A DNA stretch of 64,000 nucleotides from Adhaeribacter terrigena (GCF_016623615.1 NZ_JAEHFX010000005.1:186001-250000), one strand, 5' to 3'. Positions 24,747 to 32,425 are shown, numbered from the stretch's first letter. Notes: generated from the sequence alone by a model not told the origin. Translations and numbers: made by a program.

Positions 24747-24974
24747 CTAGTACTTGAATATGATATTTGTGCCGTTCCGGATCCACTTTTCATAAAAGGC
24801 ATTGTCCTGGAATTCCCCGGAAACCAACACAGAATCACTTTCTGTTTCAGGAGTACGGGTGTTCATAAAGCCAGCAAGATGGTTTTGATTATTAGGTACC
24901 CAATCCTGCCCTTTTTTAAGTGCAATGCATAAGTACTCATTGGTTTTAGTATCAACTAAATATTTTCTGTTCAT
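24747..24974 (-). CDS. small protein of unknown function
   Basis: Start set at the ATG at 24974 (MNRKYLVDTKTNEYLCIALKK); the longer frame runs back through the cold-shock gene's terminator. The 75-residue product is soluble, with YLVDTKTNEYL, a Trp-Val-Pro turn and a C-terminal FYEKWIRNGTNIIFKY. I recognise no family. It lies downstream of the cold-shock gene on the same strand but behind a terminator. Confidence 0.6.
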   Translation of the reverse strand: MNRKYLVDTKTNEYLCIALKKGQDWVPNNQNHLAGFMNTRTPETESDSVLVSGEFQDNAFYEKWIRNGTNIIFKY

Positions 24975-25038
24975 TTTTGGAGAGGTAAATTTGACAATTA
25001 TGAATGTGCTGATAAAGCCCCGATGGCTGTGGCAGCAT

Positions 25039-25067
25039 AAAAAAAGCCTTACCGGCGGTAAGGCTTT
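25039..25067 (-). terminator. intrinsic terminator of the cold-shock gene
   Basis: On the minus strand AAGCCTTACC / GGTAAGGCTT followed by T7, 22 bp past the stop. Confidence 0.9.
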
Positions 25068-25088
25068 CTTCAATAGTTATATTTTAAA

Positions 25089-25280
25089 CTAAGCGCGTTT
25101 TACGTTCACTGCGTTTAGTCCTTTTCTTCCTTCTTGCAGGTCAAAGCTTACCAAGTCATTTTCTCTGATCTCATCTACAAGGCCAGATACATGTACAAAG
25201 TATTCCTGATCTGAATTTTGCTCTTTAATAAAACCGAATCCTTTCAGGTCATTAAAGAATTTTACTGTTCCGTTATTCAT
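25089..25280 (-). CDS. cold-shock domain protein
   Basis: The 63-residue protein is a bare cold-shock domain: NNGTVKFFNDLKGFGFIKEQ holds the RNP1-type KGFGFI and EYFVHVSGL the RNP2-type motif. Such proteins bind single-stranded RNA or DNA and act as RNA chaperones in the cytoplasm. Residues at the usual aromatic binding face are conserved. The long AT-rich upstream region (25281-25500) fits a cold-regulated leader, but no specific element is visible. Confidence 0.93.
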   Translation of the reverse strand: MNNGTVKFFNDLKGFGFIKEQNSDQEYFVHVSGLVDEIRENDLVSFDLQEGRKGLNAVNVKRA

Positions 25281-25500
25281 ATGGGGTTTCTTATTATATA
25301 CCTATTACAAAGCTGCAGGTATATACGTTCATAATTTTATACAATATACAATAAATATTTTACAATTGGTATAATTCCCAACTAAAAAGGTTGAGCATTA
25401 TCCTGATTATTAAAATTTTGATTGGTATCTTTTGTATTGGTTTAAAGGCCGAGCTGGTTGCCTTTTCTTTTCAAAGGATAACGCCTGTGCGGAATAAAAT

Positions 25501-25535
25501 AAAAAAAGGCCTTCATCTTGCGATAAAGGCCTTTT
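25501..25535 (-). terminator. intrinsic terminator downstream of the tRNA genes
   Basis: On the minus strand AAGGCCTT / AAGGCCTT stem with an 11-nt loop, then T7, directly after tRNA-Glu. Confidence 0.85.
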
Positions 25536-25536
25536 G

Positions 25537-25608
25537 TAGTCCATAGGGGAATCGAACCCCTGTTACCAGAATGAAAATCTGGTGTCCTAACCCCTAGACG
25601 AATGGACC
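25537..25608 (-). tRNA. tRNA-Glu (anticodon UUC)
   Basis: A 72-nt cloverleaf. Acceptor GGTCCAT pairs with ATGGACT (first pair G-U), discriminator A, anticodon stem CCAGA/TCTGG with loop TTTTCAT giving anticodon TTC, and T-arm AGGGG TTCGATT CCCCT. CCA is not encoded. It is co-oriented with tRNA-fMet 76 bp upstream and followed by a terminator, so the two are probably one transcript. Confidence 0.97.
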
Positions 25609-25684
25609 ATCAAAACGTTCAAAACCAAAACGTTTGTAGGGAAAATAAAGCCCTACCACTTTCGAAGTAAGGCTTTACTCTAGG

Positions 25685-25757
<73 letters not shown>

Positions 25758-25828
25758 CTGTTTGGTGATGCAAAAGTAGATAAAGATTTTGACTTTGCAA
25801 ATATCTTACGAAATATTTTTCCAAAAAG

Positions 25829-27769
25829 TTAAAATTTACTTGCCAGGCCAAAGTGCACCCGCGAATTGCTCAGGCTCAGATTAGGCTGTAATTCCGATTT
25901 TCCAACTGAATAAATAAACTGAAAAACCCCCGCCGGGGTGCCGAAACTCACGCCGGCGCCAAATCCCAGCGGCAGATCATCGTTATACGAACCGGGTAGT
26001 TTCTGTTCATAATATGCCTGGTCGTAAAATAAAAGCAGGTAAGAATCTTCGGCGGTAAAAAAACGGTATTCCAGCGTGCCTAAAAAGTAAGTGGAAGCAT
26101 AAAACTCAAAATCGTTGAAGCCACGCAGCAGATTCAAGCCACCCAGCCGGAACATATCGTTGCGGAAGATCTGGTCGTTTTGCACCGTTTCGCTGCGCAG
26201 GCGGGCGAGTAAAACGCCGTTCTTGCCAATAGGAGAATAATTTTCGAGCCGCAAACTACCGGTAAACTGCGTGCTCCGGAGTTTGAGGCTGTCGTAAATG
26301 CTTTGCGGTTCAATGGCGGCGTTGCGCGAAATTACTTTGTTGCCCAGCGCCACTTGTCCCGTGGCCAGGAACCCTTTTCTGGGAAAATAAAAATCGTCGA
26401 GGTTATTCCACAGATAAGCGCCGCCTAAAGCCGTGTATTTCACGTCAGCAAATTCCGGAATGGCCGTCAGGTTTTTCAGGTTTTCGGTGGAAAGCAAACG
26501 CGAATTCCGGGTTTCGCCGAAGAACGTGATCTTACCGTAGCGCGTGGTATAATACGAAAACTGCAGCCGCGGCTTGATGTTGATAAACGTAGTATCCTGC
26601 TTATAGAGGTTGAAATTAAACCCCATTTCCAGCGGCGAACCCAGAATGTTCGGCTGCAAATAATTGGCATCCAGGATCTGCGAATTGCGGTCTACTTTGC
26701 GCGCCTGCAAGCCCAGCTGAATGCCCGTGCCCTTAATATTGCGGATGTTGATATTGCCTTCCCAGATTAGAAGCGGTTTCTGGTTAGCTGCCCCTTCGTC
26801 GGGCGGCAAAACGCCTATCAGCGCATCGATCTGGTTGGCATTGCGGTCTTCGATAAAGTAATACAAACGCGCTTTATTTTCGGCAAAACGTACCTGCGGC
26901 CTTCTCGAAACGTTTAAATATGGTAACTGGCGCAGCAACTGGTAGGAGCTTTCCACTTTCCGGTGTTCGTAAGGCTGGCCCGGCCGGATCTGCAGATAGC
27001 GGCTCAGAAATTTCGCTTTTGTCTTGGTGCGGCCTTCCACCATTATAGAATCGAAGGTGATCAGCGGGCCGCGGTCTACTTTGGCAACCGCCTGGATCTG
27101 CCCGTTGTAAAGCCGAATAGAATCGAGTTTTACCGAAGCGAACGGATAACCGCTGTCTTCGGCATATTCCACCACGCGCTCCTGCAGTTTTACAAAATCG
27201 TCGGGCTTGAACGGCCGGTTGCGATAAAATCTTTCTTTAAAGCCCGATTTCTGCAACAAACCTTCGCTGATATTGCCGTTGGTTAAAGCCACCCATTTAA
27301 ACGGCTGTCCCACGAACATATCCACAAAAAGGGTATCGTTTTTCAGGAAAAAAGTATCGGCCGAAGCGGTTAAATAAGCATCTTTCTGAAGCGCTAAAAT
27401 CAAACCCCGAATTTCCTGCAAAGCGCTTAAAGAATCGGGGGCATCGCGTCTGAATTTATATTTTTTCAGCACCATCCGGTCGGCTTCCGAAGCGCGCAGT
27501 TTCAACGGAATTTTCTTGGCCGGCACGTTGGGCGGTTTAGGCTGCGCCGGCGGCAGGCCGGAAGGTTGGGTAGGCAGACTGGCGGGATTCTGCGCCTGCG
27601 CGGCCGGCAAAATGAGTGCAAAAACCAGAAACGCCGCAATTACTTTGTACCTTTGTGCGGTTTGGTTGCTGGTTGCTGGTTGCTGGTTGTTCGGGAAATT
27701 GGAAAATGCAGTTTTCAGCTTCCGGAAAGAAGTTTGGCGTAAGAAGAGAAACGAAAAAAAAGCCTGCAT
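25829..27769 (-). CDS. BamA/TamA-type outer-membrane protein with POTRA region
   Basis: The ATG at 27769 gives 646 residues; the start is uncertain because the next Met is too far in. Residues about 45-62 form a signal-like hydrophobic run ending AQAQ, preceded by an odd Gln/Asn/Pro/Thr stretch encoded by three TTGCTGG-type repeats. POTRA-like sequence (SADTFFLKNDTLFVDMFVGQPFKWVAL, ITFDSIMVEGRTKTKAKFLSRYLQIRPGQPY) leads to a 16-strand-type barrel with RGFNDFEFYAS and a terminal strand SRVHFGLASKF. Likely assembles or exports outer-membrane proteins; relatives include TamA and TPS transporters. Confidence 0.85.
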   Translation of the reverse strand: MQAFFSFLFLRQTSFRKLKTAFSNFPNNQQPATSNQTAQRYKVIAAFLVFALILPAAQAQNPASLPTQPSGLPPAQPKPPNVPAKKIPLKLRASEADRMVLKKYKFRRDAPDSLSALQEIRGLILALQKDAYLTASADTFFLKNDTLFVDMFVGQPFKWVALTNGNISEGLLQKSGFKERFYRNRPFKPDDFVKLQERVVEYAEDSGYPFASVKLDSIRLYNGQIQAVAKVDRGPLITFDSIMVEGRTKTKAKFLSRYLQIRPGQPYEHRKVESSYQLLRQLPYLNVSRRPQVRFAENKARLYYFIEDRNANQIDALIGVLPPDEGAANQKPLLIWEGNINIRNIKGTGIQLGLQARKVDRNSQILDANYLQPNILGSPLEMGFNFNLYKQDTTFINIKPRLQFSYYTTRYGKITFFGETRNSRLLSTENLKNLTAIPEFADVKYTALGGAYLWNNLDDFYFPRKGFLATGQVALGNKVISRNAAIEPQSIYDSLKLRSTQFTGSLRLENYSPIGKNGVLLARLRSETVQNDQIFRNDMFRLGGLNLLRGFNDFEFYASTYFLGTLEYRFFTAEDSYLLLFYDQAYYEQKLPGSYNDDLPLGFGAGVSFGTPAGVFQFIYSVGKSELQPNLSLSNSRVHFGLASKF

Positions 27770-27857
27770 TTTAAAACCAATGGAACCAATAAGCAATTAA
27801 ACGATAAAAACCTTAGTTTTCGTTTTCCGGGAACCGTTTTTTGAAAAACTGCTCACA

Positions 27858-27886
27858 AAAACGCTATGGTTTTGGTCTGAAAAAGT
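27858..27886 (+). repeat. 29-bp interspersed repeat, first of a pair
   Basis: AAAACGCTATGG through CTGAAAAAGT. Confidence 0.9.
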
Positions 27887-27890
27887 CAAG

Positions 27891-27919
27891 AAAACGGTAT
27901 GGTTTTCAGCCAAAAAACG
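27891..27919 (+). repeat. 29-bp interspersed repeat, second of a pair
   Basis: AAAACGGTATGG through AGCCAAAAAACG; the right end is degenerate. Confidence 0.8.
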
Positions 27920-27952
27920 CAGAAATAAATTTCAACATTCCCTGATTTTTAC

Positions 27953-28020
27953 ATTCACTCATTCACTCATTCTCTCATTCAATCATTCTCACATTAGCAC
28001 ATTAAAAAATTAGCACATTA
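27953..28020 (+). repeat. CATTC-rich pyrimidine tract before hemW
   Basis: Ten or so imperfect units of the form CATTC(A/T)CT, followed by two TTAGCACATTA units. It ends 4 bp before the hemW ATG. A similar tract precedes the gene at 30007. Confidence 0.7.
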
Positions 28021-28023
28021 AAC

Positions 28024-29160
28024 ATGGCCGGTATCTATTTTCACATTCCGTTTTGCAAGCAAGCCTGCCACTACTGCGATTTTCATTTCAGCACCAATAC
28101 CACCGCACTGCCGCAAATGGTTTCGGCTATTTGTAAAGAACTGGAACTGCGCAAAGGTTACTTAGCCGGCGAAGCGATCAAAACCATTTACTTCGGCGGA
28201 GGCACGCCTTCCCTCCTGCCCGCCACGAGTTTACAAGCCATTTTCGATACCGTTTTCCAGCATTATAACGTAATTCCCGGCGCCGAAATAACCCTTGAAG
28301 CCAACCCCGACGACCTGACTTCTGCCAAGATCCAGGAACTGAAACAGCTTTCCATCAACCGCCTGAGCATCGGTACACAATCGTTTCACGGGCCGCATTT
28401 AAGCTTAATGAACCGCGCACACAATTCCCGGGAAGCCCTGCAAAGCATCCGCGAAGCGCAAAAAGCCGGTTTCAACAACATCTCCATCGATCTGATCTAC
28501 GGCATTCCCGCGCCTGAACACACGCTCTGGCGACAGGACCTGGAACAACTTTTCGCGCTCAATGTGCAGCATATTTCCTGTTACGCTTTAACCATAGAAC
28601 CGCAAACCGTACTCGGCAACTGGACCAGAAAAGGTAAATTCAAACCCGCCGAAGACGAATTTACCGCCCAGCAATTCGAGATCTTGCTCAAAGAAATGAA
28701 AAAGCACGGCTACATCCAGTACGAAATTTCCAACTTCTGCCAGCCCGGTTTCGAATCGAAGCACAACAGCAGTTACTGGCAGGGCGTGAAATACCTCGGC
28801 ATCGGGCCCAGCGCGCATTCGTTCAACGGAAATTCGCGGCAGTTCAACGTAGCGCATAATTTCCAGTACATGGCCGCTTTAGAAAAAAATGAACTGCCTT
28901 TCACGCTCGAAAAACTTTCCCTGGAAGACCAGGCCAACGAATACGTACTCACCACGCTACGCACCATCTGGGGCACCGATTTGGGTTATCTGAAAAATCA
29001 GTTCGGGCTCGATCTGCTGGTTTCGCAACAGGCCTATTTAGCCGAATTACAGCAAAAGAACTTAGCCGAAATTGTTGATAATAAACTCAAGCTCACCGAC
29101 ACCGGAAAATTACTAGCCGACCAGATCGCGCTCGATCTGTTTGTGTTACCGAAGGATTAG
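28024..29160 (+). CDS. hemW: HemW-like radical SAM protein
   Basis: The 378-residue protein opens with YFHIPFCKQACHYCDFHF, the CxxxCxxC cluster motif of radical SAM enzymes (Cys residues about 11, 15 and 18), then IYFGGGTPSLLP and the HemN/HemW motifs EANPDDLT and SIGTQSFH. The length and the lack of the extra N-terminal part of true coproporphyrinogen oxidase favour HemW, a heme-binding chaperone, over HemN. The ATG is 4 bp after a CATTC-rich tract. The next gene follows after 32 bp. Confidence 0.93.
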   Translation: MAGIYFHIPFCKQACHYCDFHFSTNTTALPQMVSAICKELELRKGYLAGEAIKTIYFGGGTPSLLPATSLQAIFDTVFQHYNVIPGAEITLEANPDDLTSAKIQELKQLSINRLSIGTQSFHGPHLSLMNRAHNSREALQSIREAQKAGFNNISIDLIYGIPAPEHTLWRQDLEQLFALNVQHISCYALTIEPQTVLGNWTRKGKFKPAEDEFTAQQFEILLKEMKKHGYIQYEISNFCQPGFESKHNSSYWQGVKYLGIGPSAHSFNGNSRQFNVAHNFQYMAALEKNELPFTLEKLSLEDQANEYVLTTLRTIWGTDLGYLKNQFGLDLLVSQQAYLAELQQKNLAEIVDNKLKLTDTGKLLADQIALDLFVLPKD

Positions 29161-29192
29161 CTTATATTTAGAGGCTGAAAAACGCTGAACGT

Positions 29193-29945
29193 ATGAATTT
29201 TTTCCGGAGCCTGTTTATTTTTTGCCTCTTTGGTTCTTTAACTGGTTGCAGTATTTTGCTGGACGGAATAAATGCTGCCGGCGAAAAATGGTTTGCCGAC
29301 GATTACGTTTTTACCAGCGCCGATGGCACCACCAACCGCTACTGGAATCTGGCCAAAGACAGAAAGGCTAAGCTAAAAGCAGATAGTATTCACCTCCAAA
29401 AGTTCGATGTAAGTGCAATTTTGTTGCACGACACTACAGCCCGGAACCGGAAGCACATGGAGCTTACGGTTAACGATTTAAAGCAGATCGCTGCTCAAAA
29501 TCAGATTACCCTTTTTGTGAGTTGGTATCCGGCGTGCGGGCCAAGCATGCAGTCCAATATTAATCCGACAATAAAAATGCTGAGCCAGCTCAAGAAAGAC
29601 GGAATAGTATTTAATGGAAAGCAGGTGGGCTTGGTTATGGGAAGTATTTCTTATGATTTCTATTACATTGATCAATATTTCAATAAATTGAGATTCCCGT
29701 ACCAAAGCTATATCATTCCCTCACCGGTTTACCCTGAGAAAATTTCGATTAAGAAAATTTTCTTTAACCGCGAGCTTTGCCCCGAATGCTACGCCACCGA
29801 GAAAGACGATATCGAAAAATATTTTTTATTTGCCATCGATAAAGATGGAAAGGTGATCGATAAAGTAGGTTCCCGTTACGACGGTACCTCCATAACGCCC
29901 GATCTGGAGAAATTCGCCCAAAGAATAAAGGCTTCCATTCTTTAA
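29193..29945 (+). CDS. thioredoxin-fold lipoprotein of unknown function
   Basis: A 250-residue protein with a lipobox LTGC (Cys near residue 19). The mature part contains ITLFVSWYPACGPSMQSN, reminiscent of a thioredoxin-fold active site (WYPACGP) with a single Cys, and later NRELCPECYATEKDD (a CxxC pair) before a strand FLFAIDKDGKVIDKVGSRYDGTS. It looks like a membrane-anchored redox or metal-handling protein; no named family. Co-directional with hemW and the cyclase gene. Confidence 0.75.
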   Translation: MNFFRSLFIFCLFGSLTGCSILLDGINAAGEKWFADDYVFTSADGTTNRYWNLAKDRKAKLKADSIHLQKFDVSAILLHDTTARNRKHMELTVNDLKQIAAQNQITLFVSWYPACGPSMQSNINPTIKMLSQLKKDGIVFNGKQVGLVMGSISYDFYYIDQYFNKLRFPYQSYIIPSPVYPEKISIKKIFFNRELCPECYATEKDDIEKYFLFAIDKDGKVIDKVGSRYDGTSITPDLEKFAQRIKASIL

Positions 29946-29955
29946 AAAACTTCCC

Positions 29956-30000
29956 CATCTTCACATTCTATCACTCTCTCATTCAATCATTCTCTCATTA
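29956..30000 (+). repeat. CATTC-rich pyrimidine tract before the cyclase gene
   Basis: Units such as TCACATTCTATCACTC and TCATTCAATCATTCTCTCATT, ending 6 bp before the start. Same style as the tract before hemW. Confidence 0.65.
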
Positions 30001-30006
30001 AGAAAA

Positions 30007-30765
30007 ATGCAGGCCACCATCACGCACCACGGAAAACCATACCAGTTCTCGCCGGAAAACCCCTTAGATATTTCGCTGCCGTTAAAACCCGGGCCCGAAA
30101 ATGTAAATTGTTTCTGGGCCGAGCCGGTAGCTTTCGATACCATTAGAATGGGTAGTTTTGTAGGCAGCGTGGCCGAAGGTGGCTGTACCAATTACCAGCG
30201 CGTGCACCTTACGCCGCACGGCAACGGCACCCACACCGAATGTTTCGGCCATATTTCCCCCGACCCGGAAGCTACGCTCTATAACTGCCTGAAACGCTTC
30301 TTATTCATGGCCCAGCTGCTTTCGGTTACCCCGCAAAAGCAGCCCAACGGCGACCTGGTTGTGATGCTGGAAGACGTAAAACCATATTTCAGCCCAGAAA
30401 ACCCGGAAGCTTTCATTATCCGGACGTTGCCAAATACTGACACCAAGAGAACCACGCAATATTCCGGCACCAACCCCACGTATTTAGAACCGGCTTTGGC
30501 GCAATTCCTGGTTGAGAACGGCATAGAACACTTGCTTGTAGACCTGCCCAGCGTAGACCGCGAAGAAGACAACGGCGAGCTTTTGGCGCACCATGCGTTC
30601 TGGCAATACCCGCATAATACCCGCAGAAATGCCACCATCACCGAACTTATTTTTGTGCCCGACTCCGTAAAAGACGGCCTGTATTTGCTGAACCTGCAGG
30701 TGACAAGTTTAACCTTGGATGCAAGCCCCGGCAAACCCGTTTTATATACCCTGAGTGCCGTTTAG
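30007..30765 (+). CDS. cyclase-family (kynurenine formamidase-like) metal-dependent hydrolase
   Basis: The 252-residue protein has the family metal motif HGNGTHTECFGHI near residues 77-89 and a second conserved block LAHHAFWQYPHNTRRNATITEL. This matches the cyclase/kynurenine formamidase fold, whose members cleave amide or ester bonds with a bound metal. Substrate cannot be assigned; a single gene in no tryptophan pathway context. A CATTC-rich tract ends 6 bp before its start. Confidence 0.85.
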   Translation: MQATITHHGKPYQFSPENPLDISLPLKPGPENVNCFWAEPVAFDTIRMGSFVGSVAEGGCTNYQRVHLTPHGNGTHTECFGHISPDPEATLYNCLKRFLFMAQLLSVTPQKQPNGDLVVMLEDVKPYFSPENPEAFIIRTLPNTDTKRTTQYSGTNPTYLEPALAQFLVENGIEHLLVDLPSVDREEDNGELLAHHAFWQYPHNTRRNATITELIFVPDSVKDGLYLLNLQVTSLTLDASPGKPVLYTLSAV

Positions 30766-30837
30766 AGCTTTTAAATTAGCTAGATTTTGATCTGAACAAT
30801 TGTCCTGCAAATCCTTTGATCCTGAAAATTCCGATCT

Positions 30838-30866
30838 AAAACGCTATACTTTTCAACCTGAAAACT
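30838..30866 (+). repeat. 29-bp interspersed repeat
   Basis: AAAACGCTATAC through CTGAAAACT, after the cyclase gene. Confidence 0.85.
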
Positions 30867-30919
30867 GCCCTTATTTCCTAGCGTAACATCCTGTAAATAA
30901 AGCGGTTTTGAAAATAAAT

Positions 30920-30950
30920 TTTGTTTTCGTTTAAATGCCGCTTACCTTTG
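30920..30950 (+). promoter_or_regulatory. Bacteroidota-type promoter of the attenuator leader
   Basis: TTTG at 30920-30923 and TACCTTTG (matches TAnnTTTG) at 30943-30950, 19 bp apart. Transcription should start about 7 bp later, virtually at the ATG of the first leader ORF, so that ORF would be leaderless or nearly so. Confidence 0.8.
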
Positions 30951-30957
30951 TAACATT

Positions 30958-31041
30958 ATGATCAACTATTCGCAAAATATGTTCTGTGTGATTTGCATGA
31001 AGCGCCACTACCTGGCTGCCGAAGGGAACCTTATTGCGTAA
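30958..31041 (+). CDS. leader peptide A (27 aa) of a putative cysteine attenuator
   Basis: ATG 30958 to TAA 31039-31041. The peptide includes FCVICMKRHY: two Cys codons three residues apart, followed by His and Tyr. Its later codons GCC GAA GGG contain CCGAAGGG (31019-31026), the exact complement of CCCTTCGG in the terminator that follows. This is the layout of a ribosome-mediated attenuator leader in which stalling at the Cys codons would leave CCGAAGGG free to pair with the terminator arm. No translation evidence beyond this. Confidence 0.65.
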   Translation: MINYSQNMFCVICMKRHYLAAEGNLIA

Positions 31042-31103
31042 CGAAAAAGAATTAATTCGATAAGCATACAGAAGCCCTTCGGTGAACCCGGGGGGCTTTT
31101 TTT
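31019..31103 (+). promoter_or_regulatory. attenuator A: antiterminator arm plus terminator
   Basis: Terminator stem AGCCCTTCGG (31073-31082) with CCGGGGGGCT (31088-31097), 5-nt loop, then T7. The antiterminator arm CCGAAGGG (31019-31026) is perfectly complementary to 31075-31082, so two mutually exclusive folds exist. Confidence 0.8.
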
Positions 31104-31126
31104 ATTTCTTATTAATAAACCTTAGA

Positions 31127-31234
31127 ATGAAGATTTACTCAAATATTGTCCGTTTCCGCTTTATCTGCAAGCAAATGCATTGCATGAAAAAGTGCTGTAT
31201 CCCGGCTCGAAGCCTTACCCTGGCATATTTGTAA
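31127..31234 (+). CDS. leader peptide B (35 aa) of a putative cysteine attenuator
   Basis: ATG 31127 to TAA 31232-31234. The peptide holds CKQMHCMKKCC, four Cys codons in eleven residues, then IPARS. The codons for PARS carry GGCTCGAAG (31204-31212), the exact complement of CTTCGAGCC in the terminator that follows. Both leaders share a CMK(R/K) core and related nucleotide sequence around TTGCATGAA, pointing to duplication. I see no separate TAnnTTTG promoter between A and B, so B is probably read only when A is bypassed. Confidence 0.65.
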   Translation: MKIYSNIVRFRFICKQMHCMKKCCIPARSLTLAYL

Positions 31235-31293
31235 ATAATGCATACAAATTAAAACCAACCAAGCCCTTCGAGCCACCGCCGGAGGGCTTTTTT
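31204..31293 (+). promoter_or_regulatory. attenuator B: antiterminator arm plus terminator
   Basis: Terminator stem AAGCCCTTCG (31261-31270) with CGGAGGGCTT (31280-31289), then T6. The antiterminator arm GGCTCGAAG (31204-31212) is complementary to 31266-31274 over 9 bp. The pairing sequence differs from attenuator A on both sides, so the pairing has been kept by compensating changes. Confidence 0.8.
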
Positions 31294-31336
31294 ATTTTTT
31301 TCAACTAAATTTTTTAACCATTAACCATTTACCCGT

Positions 31337-31813
31337 ATGAACACTGCAAACCTCACCAATCAAACCTATCCGCAAGCATTAGTTTCTGTAAATTCCGTTA
31401 ATTCTGTACCCAAACACGTTGAGTGTAAACAGCATATTATGGTACCCGAAGTTGCTAAAACACGCCTTTTCCGCCTGCAGCAGGCCCCGGAAAAACCACC
31501 TATACTCGATCAGGTAATACAACTGCTCCGAAGTCATGGGTTTTCTGAACGTGATTTCCGGATAGGAATTACCGGTTTCGGGGACGTGAAAACGCACTTA
31601 GCTGAAATTGGCCTGGTAAGCACTACACCCGGTTTTTACAACCTGCACGTTGGCGGCAACCGCAAGGGCGATCAGCTCAATAAAATTTACAGCATCAACG
31701 TTCCGGAAAATACAATCCTGGACGAACTGAGCGAATTATTGTCGTTTTTTAAAATTGCCCGCCAGACGGGAGAAAGATTCGGTGAGTTTGTAAGCCGGAA
31801 GCAATTAGTTTAA
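31337..31813 (+). CDS. sulfite-reductase C-terminal-like domain, lacking Fe-S cysteines
   Basis: From about residue 45 the 158-residue protein aligns by eye with the last domain of assimilatory sulfite reductase hemoprotein (CysI): RIGITGFGDVKTHLAEIGLV, TPGFYNLHVGGNRKGDQLNKIY, ILDELSELL and GERFGEFVSR. Known CysI carries TGCPNGC at the first motif; here it reads TGFGDVK, so the cluster cysteines are absent, and the N-terminal three quarters of the enzyme are missing. It cannot be a catalytic sulfite reductase; a regulatory, binding or scaffold role, or a relic, are options. It follows two putative cysteine attenuators and is 13 bp from the next gene. Confidence 0.8.
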   Translation: MNTANLTNQTYPQALVSVNSVNSVPKHVECKQHIMVPEVAKTRLFRLQQAPEKPPILDQVIQLLRSHGFSERDFRIGITGFGDVKTHLAEIGLVSTTPGFYNLHVGGNRKGDQLNKIYSINVPENTILDELSELLSFFKIARQTGERFGEFVSRKQLV

Positions 31814-31826
31814 CCAAAGAAAGATC

Positions 31827-32174
31827 ATGAAAATAGCCATAGATGAATTGTTGGAAGCCATGGATAATGCCGCTGCCAAAACCCTGGGCCGCCAGCAACT
31901 AAACCTGAAATATGCAGGCCTCAACCTGAAAGAATCGCAGGATAAATCGGTTCTGAAGCTTTCCGGCAACACCCTAATTATTGAGCCGCAGATCCTGGAA
32001 GCCGGAGAAGCCAACGTTGCCATGAAGATCACGATCCGGCAGCGCAGCTTTTCGGGAGAAGTTTCGGGGGTTTTAACCGCGCAGCTCAATTTTATCCGGA
32101 TGCCCATCAGCAACTTCTTCCCGGAAGAAATAGCCGAAAACATTGCCGTGTTCACCACGCTTTCGCTGAATTAA
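31827..32174 (+). CDS. small protein of unknown function, second gene of the attenuated operon
   Basis: A 115-residue soluble protein with a helical start (AIDELLEAMDNAAAKTLG) and then mostly beta strands (NLKYAGLNLKESQDKSVLKLSGNTLIIEP, VAMKITIRQRSFSGEVSGVLTAQLNFIRM). No family recognised, no Cys residues, no signal. It starts 13 bp after the sulfite-reductase-like gene and shares its terminator, so the two should be co-regulated by the upstream attenuators. Confidence 0.7.
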   Translation: MKIAIDELLEAMDNAAAKTLGRQQLNLKYAGLNLKESQDKSVLKLSGNTLIIEPQILEAGEANVAMKITIRQRSFSGEVSGVLTAQLNFIRMPISNFFPEEIAENIAVFTTLSLN

Positions 32175-32195
32175 AACCTGCTGACGCATACAAAC

Positions 32196-32224
32196 AAAAA
32201 GGAGAGCTTACAGGCTCTCCTTTT
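32196..32224 (+). terminator. intrinsic terminator of the attenuated operon
   Basis: AAAAAGGAGAGC / GCTCTCCTTTT stem. It is preceded by GCATACAAA, a string that also precedes both attenuator terminators. Confidence 0.85.
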
Positions 32225-32306
32225 CTATCTATCCTGCCACTTACGGCAGAAACGAATATCTGTTAAATTTTTATTAAATGGCTATACATTCTTAAACGGC
32301 CGTTTT

Positions 32307-32335
32307 ACTTTTCAGGTTGCAAAGCATAGCGTTTT
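32307..32335 (-). repeat. 29-bp interspersed repeat
   Basis: The minus strand reads AAAACGCTATGC through CTGAAAAGT. Confidence 0.85.
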
Positions 32336-32350
32336 AGATCAGGATTTTTG

Positions 32351-32397
32351 TCTGAACACAATTTTTAAGATTCAGGGATGAACAGGATCGGATTTTT
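32351..32397 (+). repeat. TCTGAACACGAT-family intergenic repeat
   Basis: TCTGAACACAATTTTTAAG, then a GGGATGAACAGGAT block. Related copies lie at 35059-35100 and 45871-45930. Confidence 0.65.
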
Positions 32398-32399
32398 GT

Positions 32400-32425
32400 A
32401 AGGGCACCTTTGTGGGTGCCCTTTT
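32400..32425 (+). terminator. terminator-like hairpin
   Basis: AAGGGCACC / GGGTGCCC stem followed by T5. No gene directly upstream; it adjoins the TCTGAACACGAT repeat. Confidence 0.6.
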
